Shown here: piece by piece, positions 48,660 through 61,426 of the stretch
Numbering within the stretch: the stretch's first letter is position 1
How the letters are laid out: every line of letters starts with the position of its first letter
NCBI GenBank assembly: GCA_963971425.1
Contig: OZ020517.1
Span: 22,764,462-22,828,461, forward strand
Reading direction: 5' to 3'
Source of the DNA: Bryoerythrophyllum caledonicum
Lineage: Eukaryota > Streptophyta > Bryopsida > Pottiales > Pottiaceae
DNA: 64,000 nt
The notes under the pieces: model-generated
Told to the model about the DNA's origin: nothing
The model's database searches: none
Seen by the model: only the letters and a program-made list of their open reading frames with translations
Made by a program: the position numbers and the translations under genes

Positions 48660-48860
48660 TATTATCTGCACGACTCCCGCTAGCTATGAGTACTCTTCAT
48701 GTTCTGACTATCTACAGTCTGTTCAAGAGCTTACAGTAGTCAGACATACACGAATTTTTTTAGTCACTATTCACAAGCATCAGCTGCAGGCTTTTAGCAC
48801 TAGGGCACTGTTCACAATCTCAACAGTAGCATGACAATCCACTGTAGTTGAGGCCAAAAG

Positions 48861-51800
48861 ATGCACACACCGATAGGAACAAACCTAAAGAGAACAATGA
48901 TGACGACACACAGTCGTGCGCGCAATACACGCACCCAACTTTTACTGTGTGATCCTCTAAAACCTGACGGAACAAACTACTTAGAATGGCACAACGACGA
49001 AAAGTGTATATGTGTGCAGAGGAACTGGACGGAGAGCTTCATCCCAAGACCACGATTGAATAATTGACGTCCTACAGATGGCAAGTAGTGTTCATCCTCC
49101 GTCGACACCTAGACCTCTCCCTATGGCAATAGTACATTCAGGTGGACGAACCAATGGAGTTGTTGAGCCTGCTAAAGGCGCGCCTCCACCACAAGCAGAC
49201 CATTTTACTCCCTCAAGCACGGAGCGACTAGATCAACCTCATGGTCCCTGATCATCCTGACTTTCTATCTTTCAACGCAGAGCTACACCGAATTACAGCT
49301 TGACTCAAGCTCTGCGGTAACATGATCAACGACATCGAACTTATTGATAAGACTCTCTCAACCTTCCCTCCTCCATGTGCGATTCTTGCTCAACAGTATA
49401 GGAACATGAAATTTGAGAAACATTCGCAGTTGATGTCATACTTGTTGCTAGCCAAAAAATAGCAACAGCTACTCCTTAAGAATGTTGAGTCCAGGCCATC
49501 CAGAGAAACACACATAACAGAGGTGTTGTGGGCCAGTAGATCACAACGTGATGATACTGAACTACAAGGAGCAGCACATGACAAGTCACAACCGCGCGAG
49601 ACTCACGACATTGAAGCGTCAAATAGAAGACAGAAAGGAGACAGAGGCCGGTCATCGCCGAGATTTTAGAGGTATGCATCTAAACCCAAAGTTCACAAGT
49701 CAACTTCGTCAAATTAAAAAGGTATCAAGGGTTCATGCCGTAAGGGCGGCTGTAAAGGACATTTTGCTAAAGAATATAGGACCCCTACTTACTTTATAGA
49801 GCTATACAAAGAACTCTTGAAGTTGTGGGGCGAGAAGAGGGAAACTCCCATCCTCGATGCACCGTCCCTCACGGAATTAGATCTTGAAAATTTTATGGTT
49901 GAAAATGAGAGGCCGGAAACTACGGCTAAAATTGCCTTGCTTGACAACGCATCTACTCATACCATACTCGAGGATCATAATTTCTTTGAGTTCAAAACTC
50001 AAAACGAACCCTGGCAAACCAATGGCATAGTCTCGATTGCCGGAAGTCGGAATTTTAAGTTCCGAGAGGGCCGGACAACTATTGTATTGTCCAGAGGATT
50101 CCCCTCAAGTATAAAAGGGCCATGTATGCCCCTAGTGCCCCCCGTAGCCTGATCACCTACAAGGTTACACGGGCAAATGATATCCACATCTCCACTGCGG
50201 TGGGAAAAGATGAAGAAACGTTAGAGCTCAAGCAAGGGCTGAGGATCCTTCCCACCACTACCGCGGGAGCCAAGGGTTTATATGAGCTTCCCATCAAAGC
50301 AATGAGAAGTAGCTACATCTCGTACCAAGATGATGAAGGGAATGGCAGACCCTCCGGAGCAAGAAGGCTCACGGCAAGGGACTACAGCCACGATTTAAGA
50401 AGAACATCGTTTCTAACTGCATCAATTAGAGCAAACCTATGGCACAAGCGCCTAGGACATCCAGGGACAACAATGTTTTGGAGGATGCTGCAGACATTGA
50501 TGGGGCACAATATGGGCACAAATTAAGCGAATAAGATTGCCGAATGTATAACCTGCATACAAGGCAAGCTTATTAGGCGCCCTTCCCAGTGGAAGCTACC
50601 AACAGAGCTCCCCGTCGCACTCCACCGACTCCAAGGGGACATATGCAGTCCCATAAATCCTCCATCAGGTCACTTTCGGTACTTTCTGGTCTTAGTTGAT
50701 TCCTCCGGTAAACATGCGGAAGTTTCACTCCTAACTACCAAGAACATAGTTTTTCCAAAACTCCTAGCAATGATTATGAGGTTTAGAAATCACTTCCCGG
50801 ATCACCCCATTCATTTTCTAAGAATGGGTAACGCACGAGAGTAAAGATCCCATGCGTTCGAGGACTATTGTACAAGCTCAGGGATAGAATTGACATATTC
50901 AATCCCCTACGAACATTCACAGAATGGACTAGCAGAAGCTTTTATTAAGAAAATACAGCTAGTAACGAGACTGTTACTCTTTCAGTCTCAACTTCCACCC
51001 ACCAATGGGGTCCTGCTGTACTTCACGCGACCATGCTTCTCAGACTACGTCCAACGTTGTTGAATTTTTAGTCACTACTAGAACTAATGTCAGGTAGAAC
51101 CCTGAATGTAACCCACCTGCGCGCTTTTGGTTGCCAAGTCTTGATTCATGTTCCCGAACCCCACTAGAAAACCATCTCAGCTCATAGAAATTATGCTATC
51201 TACTTGGGGTATGACTCCCCTAGTATTAACCGATATATATTCCCGGAAACAGATGAGATGTACAAGGTCCGGTTTGAGAACTGTAGATTCGTCGAATCCA
51301 TCTTCCCTAAGATAGTTGAGACAGACCGTTCTACCGAGCTCAACTTTAGAGGCTCCGAAACTCTCAGCTGAAATCTTGATCCTAGAACGGCTCTGGCCGA
51401 CAGAGAAGTCATGAAAATATTGGACATCCGGGCACTCGTAGAAGATCCCGGACGGACTCAGCTCAGCGCCTCGGATCATCAGAAATCCCGTCCTTGGGAC
51501 TAGAAATCAGCTAATACCTCCACTACCTAAAAAGAGGAAGACACATGCATAAATCCCATTCCCAAGAGTTGGACGTATAGGACTTGCAAATTTGTACACT
51601 GATCGCATATCCGGGATTACACCCTAAGAGCCAGAATCTCCAGGAGGAGAACTGGTAGCCACGTTCATCTCACAGTTGACAAGCTTGGAGCATGAACCAA
51701 CTTCCGTAGAACAAGCAAAATCTAGCTCCAAATGGCCACAATGGAAGGCAGCACTTCAATCCGAGTATACATCCCTCCAAAAAAGAGGAGTGTTTGGGCC

Positions 51801-53173
51801 TTTGATTACAATCCTTTCTGTCAAACCAATCGGCTACAAGCTAATCTTCACTCGAAAACAAAACGAGCACGGAGAAGTTGTGAGATTCAAGGTCAGATTA
51901 GTTGTCCAAGGATTTACACAACGACCTCGGATAGACTTCAAACAGACTTTCTCTCCTATGATGGATAGCACCTCATTTAGATATATTTTGAGTTTGGCTG
52001 TCCAGCTATCACTAGGAATCCAACTACTTGATGTAGTCACGGTATACCTGTACGGAAATTTAGATGCCGAAATTCATATCCGGCCACCCCCAGACTTCCT
52101 TCTTGAAAACACCCTCGCCGAAATTGGCAAACATTGAGGACTCAAGCTGCACAAAGCTTTGTATGGCCTCTAACAAGTCGGGCCCATATTGTGGTACCAC
52201 CACCTCCGCACCTTCTTGTTCTCTCCAAGTTTCACAAACCATCCGGCCCTCCCATGTGGTTTTGTACTCCGAGACAGCTCGGATTTTATCATTCTGGCTG
52301 TATGTGTAGATGATCTAAACTTGGTAGGAACGAAGGTTCTTTGTTTACTTGTTCAAAGTATATTGATATCAACGTTTGAGATGAAACTATTGGGAAGAAC
52401 TACTTTTTGCATAGGACTACAGATTTGTCATCTCACTGATGGAAGCATTCTACTCCCTCAAGAAACATATGTCAAGAAGCTGCTCCGTAGTTTCAACATG
52501 GACCAAGCTCATCCATTGGCGGCACCAATGATTGGACGAAGCAAGACCAGTGAGGATCCCTACCGACCATGCAAGGAGAAGGAGGAAGAAGTCGACAGAT
52601 CAAAGTACCTCACGGCGGTCGGCGCTCTACTCTACCTCACCACCCACACACGTCCAGACATCGCATTCGCCACCAACGTTTTGGCGAGACATAGTCAAAG
52701 ACCAACAACTTGACATTGGAACGGCGTCAAATACCTGCTACAGTACGTGAGGCACTGAGGACCTCGGACTGCACTTCAGGAGAGACGAGCCCGCTGAAAT
52801 CATCGGCTATGCTGACTCCGGATTCAAGACAGATGAGATCTCCGGGAAGTCACAGATTGGTTACATCTTCATGAAGAATGGGGCACCAATCTCATGGAAG
52901 TCGGTCAAACAAATTATAACCGCAACGTCCACCAACCACGCAGAGCTACTGGCATTCCATGAAGCCACACGAGAAGCCGTATGGTTGAGAACCATGCACC
53001 AAGTCATCTCCGATCAGTGCGGCCTGATCCTAGAGAAGAAACCGACGATTATTTTTGAAGACAATGTTGCGTGCATTGATCAAGTGACATCCGGCTTCAT
53101 CAAAGCTGACCGCATGAAGCACATCAGTCCACTCATCTTTGGATTTACACAAGACCTCACAAATTCTCGGTAA
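48861..53173 (+). pseudogene. copia gag-pol remnant
   Basis: Gag trace: LLLCDPLKPDGTNYLEW (48861-49064). Protease: ALLDNASTHTILEDHNF (about 49935-49985), with DNAST in place of the usual DSGAT-type active site. A frameshift near 50125-50150 leads to the GAG-pre-integrase LWHKRLGHPGTTMFWRM. Integrase: GDICSPINPPSG and DSSGKHAEVSLL, then a stop near 50840 where the second catalytic Asp region is degraded, then YEHSQNGLAEAF with the Glu region. Reverse transcriptase: RLVVQGFTQRPRIDFKQTFS, DVVTVYLYG, then after a stop near 52137 LAVCVDDLNLVGT (VDD retained). RNase H: YADSGFKTDE, TSTNHAELLAFHEATREAV. At least five stops or frameshifts; not functional. Confidence 0.9.
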
Positions 53174-53399
53174 ATCGAAGTACAATAGATCGAAGCCGCC
53201 CGCAACATAGCAGACATGTTGACAAAAGCCTTACCCGCATAGAAGCATAGGAAACTGATCCACGACGCAGGAATGAGAACCATCCAAGAGTTATTAGGTA
53301 ACTGAAGATTACACTCTTTTCTTTTATTAGTTTTTTTTTCCTTTGAGGTTTTTCCCTGATAAAAGTTTTTAATGAGATAATCTAATGGTTGAGGAGGAG

Positions 53400-53812
53400 T
53401 GTTGGAATAGAAGCCCATTAATGAATTCCCGGGTCACTGTAGTTGAACTACCCATATCAGTACGAGTGATACTGACATCAATACTACACCGTTCCGTGAA
53501 TATAGTATAGACCAGACTATTAGAAATTTCCTACACTAATTGAAAATTTACATGCAATTGTTGACTGACACACACTTGCTTGAGAACAAATACCCAATCA
53601 GAACTTGGCATGCACATGCTTTTATGGAAATTAGTGTGAGTGGCCTACATCAATAATCCCTCTATACTATATTCAGTGTTTAGTGTGATTAACTACAATT
53701 AAAGTCTGAGTGGCAGCTCTACCTCGGAGTACGGTTCCCGCCCAGTTAACGGGTGCATGTACTTACTATCTACATAACTATACCCCTTCTTCACAAGTAT
53801 GCTCCTTCAACA
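53400..53812 (+). repeat. 3' LTR of the copia element, interrupted
   Basis: TGTTGGAATAGAAGCCC to CTCCTTCAACA. The LTR sequence is split after CATCAATACTA by a 199-bp MITE and resumes with ATTAACTACAATTAAAG, matching GTTAACTACAATTAGAG in the 5' LTR. Confidence 0.9.
53485..53687 (+). mobile_element. 199-bp MITE inserted in the 3' LTR
   Basis: 53487-53685, same length and ends as the copy at 31010-31208 (CACCGTTCCGTGAATATAG ... TTCAGTGTTTAGTG). The TA site is intact on the left; on the right it reads TG, a likely later mutation. The uninterrupted 5' LTR shows the empty site. Confidence 0.92.
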
Positions 53813-53819
53813 GTTGTAA

Positions 53820-54809
53820 CGGGAAGGAAGAGGGTTGGATATACCCCAATTTTATAGGCGTTGGCTGAGGGTTTTAGTTGGTTGTGGGGGAGGTCAGCTG
53901 ACATTGTCAGTTAAGTGAATCGCGGTCGGGGAGTATCAGCCGCCTGTTCCCCGGTCGCCCACCCCGTTCCCCGTTCCCCGTTCGCATCCCCCCATTGCGC
54001 AGCCTCGTCCTGACCTCCGCGCGTCGGCCGTGGCCTTCAGCCGCGCTGCAGCCGCTGCCTGCGGCTCGTTGCGCCGTCCTCCGCATCTGCAACGCCTTCT
54101 GCAAAACCATCGTCCCTCCCCAAAACTCCCCCAAAACTCCAACCTCGACCACTGAATTCATACCCAATTTGTGGCGAGTGCCGCCGCCGCTGCTTCCTCA
54201 CACCCTGCATTCCCCGTCCGGCCGCACTCTGCTCCACTTCAGCCTCTCCACACCACGAGTTCTCTCCGTTTCCGGGGAGGAGGGAGAGAGAGAGAGAGAG
54301 AGAGAGCGGACGAGGTGGCCAGCAGATTCGATCAACGAAAGTTTCCTGTCTGGAGCGTCAGATTCTTAGTTGCAGACTACTGGATTCGGACAGGTAGCTT
54401 CTTCTCGCTGCCTCGGTGCTTAAGGAAGCGAGTGAGGAGTTTTCCAGGAGTTTCGTTTTTTGTTTTTATGCTTATAGTTAGACTAGAAGCTGGTTTGAAC
54501 GTGTTGGCAGGACATAGCCGCCTAACCTAATGCGGTGTTTGTTGTTTGTTACAGGGGTTCGATCAGTTTAACTGGGCACGCAGAAGGTTGGTTGATTGAT
54601 GCGACAGAGGTTTTACGGTTTCTTCAGGCTCAGGCTGGAGTGTTGAGGAATACTACGCCCTTTCTATCCTAATTCTTTACCCCTAGTAAGGCTCTGCCCT
54701 ATTTCTCTGATGTTGAATTTTCCCTCCCTTGTCCATGTGTTTGATGTTCTCGTTTTTGGATGTGAACAGAAGTGGTCACTGGTTCATTCGCTGGCAAGGG
54801 TAGTCAGCA
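53820..54809 (+). promoter_or_regulatory. Promoter and 5' UTR region of gene B
   Basis: A GC-rich block (53940-54260) is followed by a (GA)n tract at 54286-54309 and pyrimidine-rich DNA. Candidate splice sites (GACAG|GTAGCTT near 54392, TTACAG near 54555) suggest an intron in the 5' UTR. The open frames on both strands in the GC-rich part have no motif. Confidence 0.45.
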
Positions 54810-56011
54810 ATGGCAAGCAGCTCAAATGGCGCCAAGTACGTAGTCCATCTTCTGAGTTTTCGTCTTGTATGAGTCGCCCTTTCTCATTTTTTGAAAACAA
54901 ATTCTGGTTTAGTTTGAGTAAGGCTCAGAGTTCTGAATTTTCCTTCCAAGGATAAAACAATTGAAACGGTTGTTATGAGGTAATTACGACGGGGGAGCTA
55001 GATTCATTTTATCTCGAGATGAATGAATGAACTTGCTTGCTTTCGTATGTATGGGTTTTCTATGTAAGCTTTCGCACCACTTTCGACATTCTTGTTACGT
55101 TTTACAATGGTCTACACTAGAGGAAATGGTTTCTTACCTCAGGGTTGTTTTCAGAGTCGGTGTTGAAGCAGTTGAAGAAAAGGTTTCTTTCGATGTGGAT
55201 AATGGCTTAGCTGATCACACTGCATCACAAAGCCATGTATATGATTACTTGGAGGTCCATGACCCTACATATCCGTTGGCACCGGCGACGGATCTTCTTC
55301 AGACTTCTCAGGATGGAGACTTGGCTTCGGCAACTTTTGCGTTTGGGCAGCTCGTGGACGAGGCTGCACAGAAGGAGAATCTGGAGCTAGCGGGTAAGTA
55401 CGTTATATTATGGTGAACCAATGATGTATAATTTCTCTTAATTTGATATGGCGTGTACTTCACCAGGATCTTCTGTCACTCTTTTGTGCCTGGAATGTCA
55501 CTCTTCTATCTAGTGCTGCCATTTCCAGTTGTGTTTATTTGTGACCAATATTGCCTGGTAATGATGGACTGAATACATCTCCTTGTACATGGCAGCTCTC
55601 AAAGTGATATATCCGAACGCCGAAGTGAAAACCCGTCGCATCACCACCATGCACTACATGGTTGTGATGAAAATGTTTCTATGGAACTTGGTTTTTTCAG
55701 AGTCCTGTATCAGTGGAGTGCCGCACCCTAAAGAATATGCTCTCCTTCTGAGCCGCTTGAGTGGGGAGCTGGGAACGTACTCCTTTGAAGACGCAGATTC
55801 CTTGCTGGACCCTGCTGCTGGCGTTGCTGAATGTCTGGGAGAGATGCTCACAGACATGGACGAGACTTTGAAGGTGCTCGAGAGGGATGGTGAACTCATG
55901 AAAGGACTGAGAGAAGCATGGGGTCCAGATGTTGTGGTTTATGTCCGTAGGGCGACTGACAACTACGCCCAATGCTTGCTGGGTGCGGCTGATGCGCTGA
56001 ACCAGTGCTGA
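54810..56011 (+). CDS. Gene B of the three-copy family, unknown function
   Basis: Three exons: 54810-54835, 55155-55393 and 55596-56011; about 226 aa, with the same exon plan and phases as gene A. Exon 1 encodes MASSSNGA plus two bases. Exon 2 starts VGVEAVEEKVSFDVDNG and carries APATDLLQ where A has APTDLFQ. Exon 3 gives LKVIYPNAEVKTRRITTMHY, SGVPHPKEYALLLSRLSGEL, ECLGEMLTDMDETLK and VVVYVRRATDNYAQCLLGAA. These aligned blocks define the family's conserved positions: VPHxxEyAxLLxRLsxEL, CLGEMLxDM, VYVRRxTDxYAQxLL. The frame is intact and it is the most diverged of the three. No known domain recognised. Confidence 0.85.
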
Positions 56012-58740
56012 GGTAAAACAAGCAAGCTTATAACTCTTCAGTTATAGTCCTTGTTTGTTGTAATTTCACTCTCTGGATTATTTGTTGTTCGAAATTGCTT
56101 GCTGTAATGAGTGGTCATGCAGATGGGTGGATGTTCTACGCAACACACATGGCGAGTGTTACAGATCAGGGGCAAATGACACTGTGAGTACCCACGAGGA
56201 TATTTGTAGATTATGGTGGTGGCGCAGTCTCTTACAACGTATATTATAGTACCTGGTACTTTGAGATGTATCTTGGGAAGTTTTTGTTCTACATTAGAGT
56301 TATTTGTAAAGTCACCCAAAGTTTGAATAAGACACCCCCTCTTTTTGAGTTATTATGCTACTCTTTCCTCTCTCATTAGTTATTATTTGAATAGAAGAGC
56401 TTAGGTGGTCTCTCATTAGGCATGGACCTATAAATCGTGGTGTTCAGTAAACTTTTGAGTTATTGCACAAGTTCTAGCTATCTTTCCTTTCCCAGAAAGT
56501 ATGAGATTCCTCGATGAATATTAGCTGGCTTTCTCTCCTTCACATTAAGTGTGAAGTATTTAGAGGCGGTTTTAGTTTCATTCAAAATGAGAAAAGAGGG
56601 GGTAGCTTACTCATACTTGAGGTGAGTGTAGAGTTTTTTGCAAACTCACCCAAAGCTTCAACCAATCATTTGATCTGTAATATTAGTATCTACTCACTCT
56701 TGACAGCTATTAGATCAATGGAAGAGCTAATGGGAGAGAGGTCATTGATTGTACCAAGAGTCTTTGCCACCATTCTCCTATTTTTGCTGATGATAGAAAT
56801 TGAGAGCTATTTAGGACTGATCCAAAAAAAAGAGAAAAGAGTGGTATCTTTGTACAAATAACTCTAATGTGAAGCACTCTCCTGTCATCTATCCATGCAC
56901 ACACGCACTGTCAGCATTTGTCTATCCTCTTTGTAAGTACTAAAGTGCACAACAAACAGAGGTACCAAGTTTGTGATCTGTGAAACGTGTCCCAACTCAT
57001 GCAATCTCTTTGTCTCACATCTTGAAGCATGATCTGTAACCTAAAATCAAACTAAGTGCATGTTTCAGCCGGAGTATATCATGTGATCACATCCTATGCG
57101 ACTGGTTTCCTGAAGGTCACAAATCACAGATTGACAGTCGTGCTTGCTGTGAAGAGAGTGTGTATATATCCCGGGCCCCCATTACAATCAGAAGCCTCAC
57201 CTTGCACCCTAAAAGTCAAGCTTCGCCTGCAAACATGGGATTCGGTAGCAGCTTGACCATTTCATTTCCGGACAAAGCAACCTTAACAAGCCATTAAGGA
57301 GGAAGGAAGAAAGTTCGACGCGTGACCGCTTCTTGTACAGACAACTGAACAATATAATATTGGCTGCAGCAAGCAGACTTTTGTGTAAAATATTGAAGGG
57401 TTACGTAACGGACTCGAACATTTTCAACCCTCCCTTCGAGAAAATGAACACGGAGGCCAAGGAAGCTGGGTCAAGGCTTCTGCTGGCAACGTGTTCACTT
57501 GATCTCTGGAGCAAGTCATGGAGCCATTTGTGGGTTTGTGCAGACAATTGAACAGTTGTTAGTTTCGTTTGTCTGTGTAACGGCTAGACTTCCTTATATT
57601 ATATTTGTCTGTACAACTGATCATGGCACGATGCAATTGGCATTGAATGCTCCCAGAAAACACTGCGACATGATCACGCAATTTTGGCGTCGGAGCTTGA
57701 CTTCCTTGCCCTTTGAGAAGATCCTTCCAATTATGACTCCAACCCTTTGGTGTATATAACCCAACCCTCCAGCTTCAGACCAAGGTGCATCACCTTTAGG
57801 TGATGCAGCATGGCCTTGGCAGCTTATTTATATCTAGGAGAGTCACACTTCGGATGAGATGTGCATACAAGTGTCGAAGTGTATTCACATGTTTGTCAGT
57901 TGACAGGTAATGTGTGAGAAAGTGGGCTATCGCTGTAGAATTTTGGTGTGACCACAACGCCACGAATATCATCTGTACACTATCACATCTTAGACGAGAA
58001 AGAGCAGGGTTCAAATAGACAGTTTTCCATGCGTATGTACGTCATAGTTCACAGGAGATTGATCTACCAATACTGAGTAAATAACAGGTTTGTGCTTGTC
58101 AAGATGAGAATTTCAGTCGTGATATTTACAGTACACTCAATATTTGGCTTGAACATGTTTCTGCGAAACCAAGAATTGTGCTGATTCTTTTCTTGGATGT
58201 AATTCTGATGGAAATACAATGTCAAATTTTAGTATCTAACAACACTTAACCCGTGACATGAACTATGGGGAAAATTTTCACAGCATCCATTGATGGAGTA
58301 GATTATAGTGGTTGAAGTTATACTAGTTGTGAAAATTTATGGATTTGGAAGATTGTACTACTTTACCAATCAATAGTCTGAATCTTACAAGAAAGTTTTT
58401 ACCTTGAATGGAAGAGGTACTCTGTTGATAGCTTCACATGCACATACGACATGTGAAGTAAACATTTATGCATGAAATTTTTTCGTCAGTACACAAAGAT
58501 GTTCCAAATCAAAAGATATTGTGTTGAGAGAGATCAACAATCACAAGACAATGCAGAGTCTCTTACATACAAATATTCAATAAAAGTCTAAGATCTCATG
58601 TCCTGAGTGTAGGAAAGGGCGACGAACCAGCGCCACCACTATTATTCTCTGCTTCCACCTACCTAGGCTACAAAAACCAATACAAAATTATGTATGGAAA
58701 AACATGCTCAAAGTAAGCTGATGGAATGATCAATGTTGTA
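56012..58740. other. Intergenic region between genes B and C
   Basis: Begins with the likely 3' UTR of gene B. Short internal repeats occur (TTGTACAGACAACTGAACAA near 57333 resembles GTGCAGACAATTGAACAG near 57540). No conserved coding sequence recognised on either strand. Confidence 0.45.
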
Positions 58741-58747
58741 GTACTGA

Positions 58748-59968
58748 TCAAAATGCCGGAGATTTGTAAATTGTCAGACAGTCATGCACCTCAGAAACCT
58801 GTGAAGAGACCATACCAAATATAGAGCTTAGCATACCATACCATGCCATACCATCAGGATTAATCATACCATTAGAGTTTATGAAAGATGCCACAAGATC
58901 AATTTGGGTACTGGTGCTTTTACCTGATGAAATGGGAGAATGAGTAAGAGCAGCAGCCGCAGCAAGCAGAGACTGCGAGTATGTATCGGTTTCCCTGCGG
59001 ACATACACATATCCATCCAGCAATGATCCTGTGTCCGCCATGGTTTTGATGTAGTCCTCCATGTCGTTCAGCATCTCACCTAGACATCCGTCGTAATCAG
59101 TGGGATCTGAATACTCATCCGACAGAGGGACTGATTCAAACGATGGCGCGGAAATCAGCTCTCTGTTTAACCGGCACAGAAGGCGAGCAAACTCTTCCCG
59201 GTGAGGCACTCCTTGGAAGCGGTTCTCGGATATCTTCAGTTTATACAAGAACAGCTTCACAATGACAATGAAATGGAATGGTGTGATGCACATGCCTTTG
59301 ACTTTGGCCTTGGGATATACCAACAGAAGATCTGCATCATCCAACGACCGTCACAGAGTCATGTCCTCTGTAACCAAATGAAAAGGCAAATCAGAAATAC
59401 CAGTGTGAGTACTAGAAAAGACGAGAGATATTACAACCACTTCAAGGCCTCCATACCATCAACAAGAGGATAAAGTCAGAAAAAGAAGAAGGTTCATCAT
59501 ACTTACCGGACTTCTCCTGTTCATCCTGATTCAAGAGCTGCGTGGGGACAACATTTGCAGCATCTACATGCTCTGGTTCAATCTGAAACAAGTCCGTGGG
59601 TGCTGTGGGAATTGAGGGCTCATTGCGTTCGGGAACTTCCAGTTGCTCATAAACCGAAAGACCATTTCTCCGAAGTGGCATGCCAGCTGAGTTCTCTAAC
59701 ATTGCATCAACACCATCCCTGCAAAACCAACATGTGCAGTAAAATCAATCACTTCAGTTCTAGCCTACTCAAGGAAAGGCACTAGAAACATTTGCTTAAA
59801 TGCAAAGATGTGATTCTGTAGGAAATATGTAACACACACGAAAACAACACTAAATTATACCATCAAGGCAAGTCAAGCCTTTAATATTGCTGGATCTCAA
59901 CCACAAAAGTACAGACATTCAGCAATACATGGGGAAACGCAGAGATTCAGAGATGAAGTATTTCCCAT
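58748..59968 (-). CDS. Gene C of the three-copy family, altered 5' and 3' ends
   Basis: Exon 2 is 59718-59507 and exon 3 is 59331-58748, joined in phase like A and B. Conserved blocks are LLVYPKAKVKG, RFQGVPHREEFARLLCRL, YDGCLGEMLNDMEDYIK and DGYVYVRRETDTYSQSLLAA. The exon 1 ATG (59968) is present, but the exon's last bases and splice donor are removed by a 22-bp deletion relative to gene A. If exon 1 cannot splice, the first usable Met is in exon 2 (59702), giving about 259 aa without the MGNTSSG leader. The C-terminus runs about 45 codons further than in A (to 58748) in sequence of lower quality, perhaps non-functional read-through. Likely a young duplicate of A, either recently altered or becoming a pseudogene. 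Confidence 0.6.
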
Positions 59969-61290
59969 TTCAACCGTCTTTTGCTGTTAGGAACCTGGTT
60001 TCTCGTCCTGTGAGAACCACAAAAGCAAGAACGTAAGTACAAGGGAGAGGTTGAAACAGACTCAATGTGCACCAAGCAAAGGGATTGTGCAATTATTCTC
60101 CAAACTTTGGTACTTTAGGAAGCCCTGACTTTCTACAGGGAATTCCGAACCCATTTAAGACTTCAAACTCTCGTTTCGGCAAGCATAAAACTACCAAATA
60201 CTACTTCCATTATTGCACATGGAGGTGAAGAATGCACTGAAACTAGTCAACACAGGGACGCACAAAACCGACTGAATGAATCAAAGCTTGCAAATCGCGG
60301 GCACGTCCAATCTCACTCGCCCTCAAAAAACTCTCGATCAGTACTTTCACGAAGTAAAACACCTGACTATCATAGGCATTCAACAGACTTTGATTCCAAT
60401 GGCAAGCGCCTGGAGAACGAAAGAAGAGCTGGTGGTTATGGAAGCTGAACCGATGAGAGTGTGAGTGAGGCGTGGTGTGTGAATGTAGCTCGTGCGGAGT
60501 GAGATGTTGAGGGAGCGCTTCCAGATCGAAACAAGGCACTTGAGAAAACGATCGAGGCAAGAGAATGAATCCTGGAAGCTAATGAAACTTGGGCAAACAG
60601 GTGGTGCTACACTTGTAATATAAGCTGCCACAGCTGCCGCTTCACTGTAGATGCACTTCAATTCACCGTGTCACCCGAAGTTTGGAACTTTTCAGGTGAC
60701 AAGCAGTCAGAGATATGATGGCGTTTGCTGCCGGAGTTCAATGGCAGACGTGATCGCAGGGTCTACCAACGGGTTACATTCCTTGTTTCCAATCAACGAA
60801 AGCATTCGATGACTCTGTCAACTTGTCCCCCTTCACGGTGCAGTCGAGCAACTTCGGGTGAAGTGCAAGTGGGAAGCAACTTCTTCTGAACTTCAACCAA
60901 TGCAGTCAAAGGTTGGGAGTACACAGCAGCAGCAGTGGAGCACATGGGCTTGATTGGCGTTGCGGCTGGCCACGTCTAGGAAGTCCACAGTAGGATCCGA
61001 ATCTACACAGCCACGGCTATGGGGGTTAGCCCTGGGTTTAGCACCAGAATGTGGTTGATGAGACCAGTTTTCCGGGAGCCACGGCTGATTGAATCGTTGG
61101 ATTGATTTTGCACTTGTTGTCGTGGTTGTGCTCTATGTTGTCCTCCATCTAATCCAGCTTCCTGATCTCCAATTTGTTGAGGCAATGTTGAACTACGATG
61201 ATTTCTGTGGAAAATGGACACACTGAAATGTACTCCTCGTGTAGATTCTCTTGTGCACAATATAGTAAATCATAAGAATTTTCAGGGTGG
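58930..61290 (+). repeat. Segmental duplication (copy of 44550-46900)
   Basis: Gene C with its 5' flank matches gene A with its 5' flank in the same orientation. The best-preserved stretch is 59581-59861 versus 45247-45526 (part of exon 2 plus intron 1), where only a few bases differ. The flank continues to AATCATAAGAATTTTCAGGGTGG at 61290. Intron 2 does not align. Confidence 0.9.
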
Positions 61291-61426
61291 CGTGTATGGC
61301 CTTGTCGCTAAAGGGTTGAGGGTTTCAGGTGAGTGATGGTTTGCAGAGTCGAAGAGCTCACAATAGACTCACGCACACGGCTGGTGGTGGGCCCTACTAA
61401 ACAATAAAGTAAATTTGGATGTAATG

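Larger units (their letters stand above)
48441..53812 (+). mobile_element. Ty1/copia LTR retrotransposon, degenerate
   Basis: Both LTRs start TGTTGG and end CTTCAACA; the flanks GTGGT and GTTGT may be a 5-bp target duplication with one change. Domain order from left to right is gag, protease, GAG-pre-integrase, integrase, reverse transcriptase, RNase H, the copia order. A purine-rich tract (GGTTGAGGAGGAG) lies immediately before the 3' LTR. I could not identify a convincing tRNA primer site after the 5' LTR. Many stops and frameshifts show it is old. The LTRs differ at numerous positions and the 3' one carries a MITE. Confidence 0.93.

Noticed and set aside
48660-48690. tRNA primer binding site after the copia 5' LTR
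   Set aside because: The sequence does not match the usual initiator-Met complement and I could not assign another tRNA.
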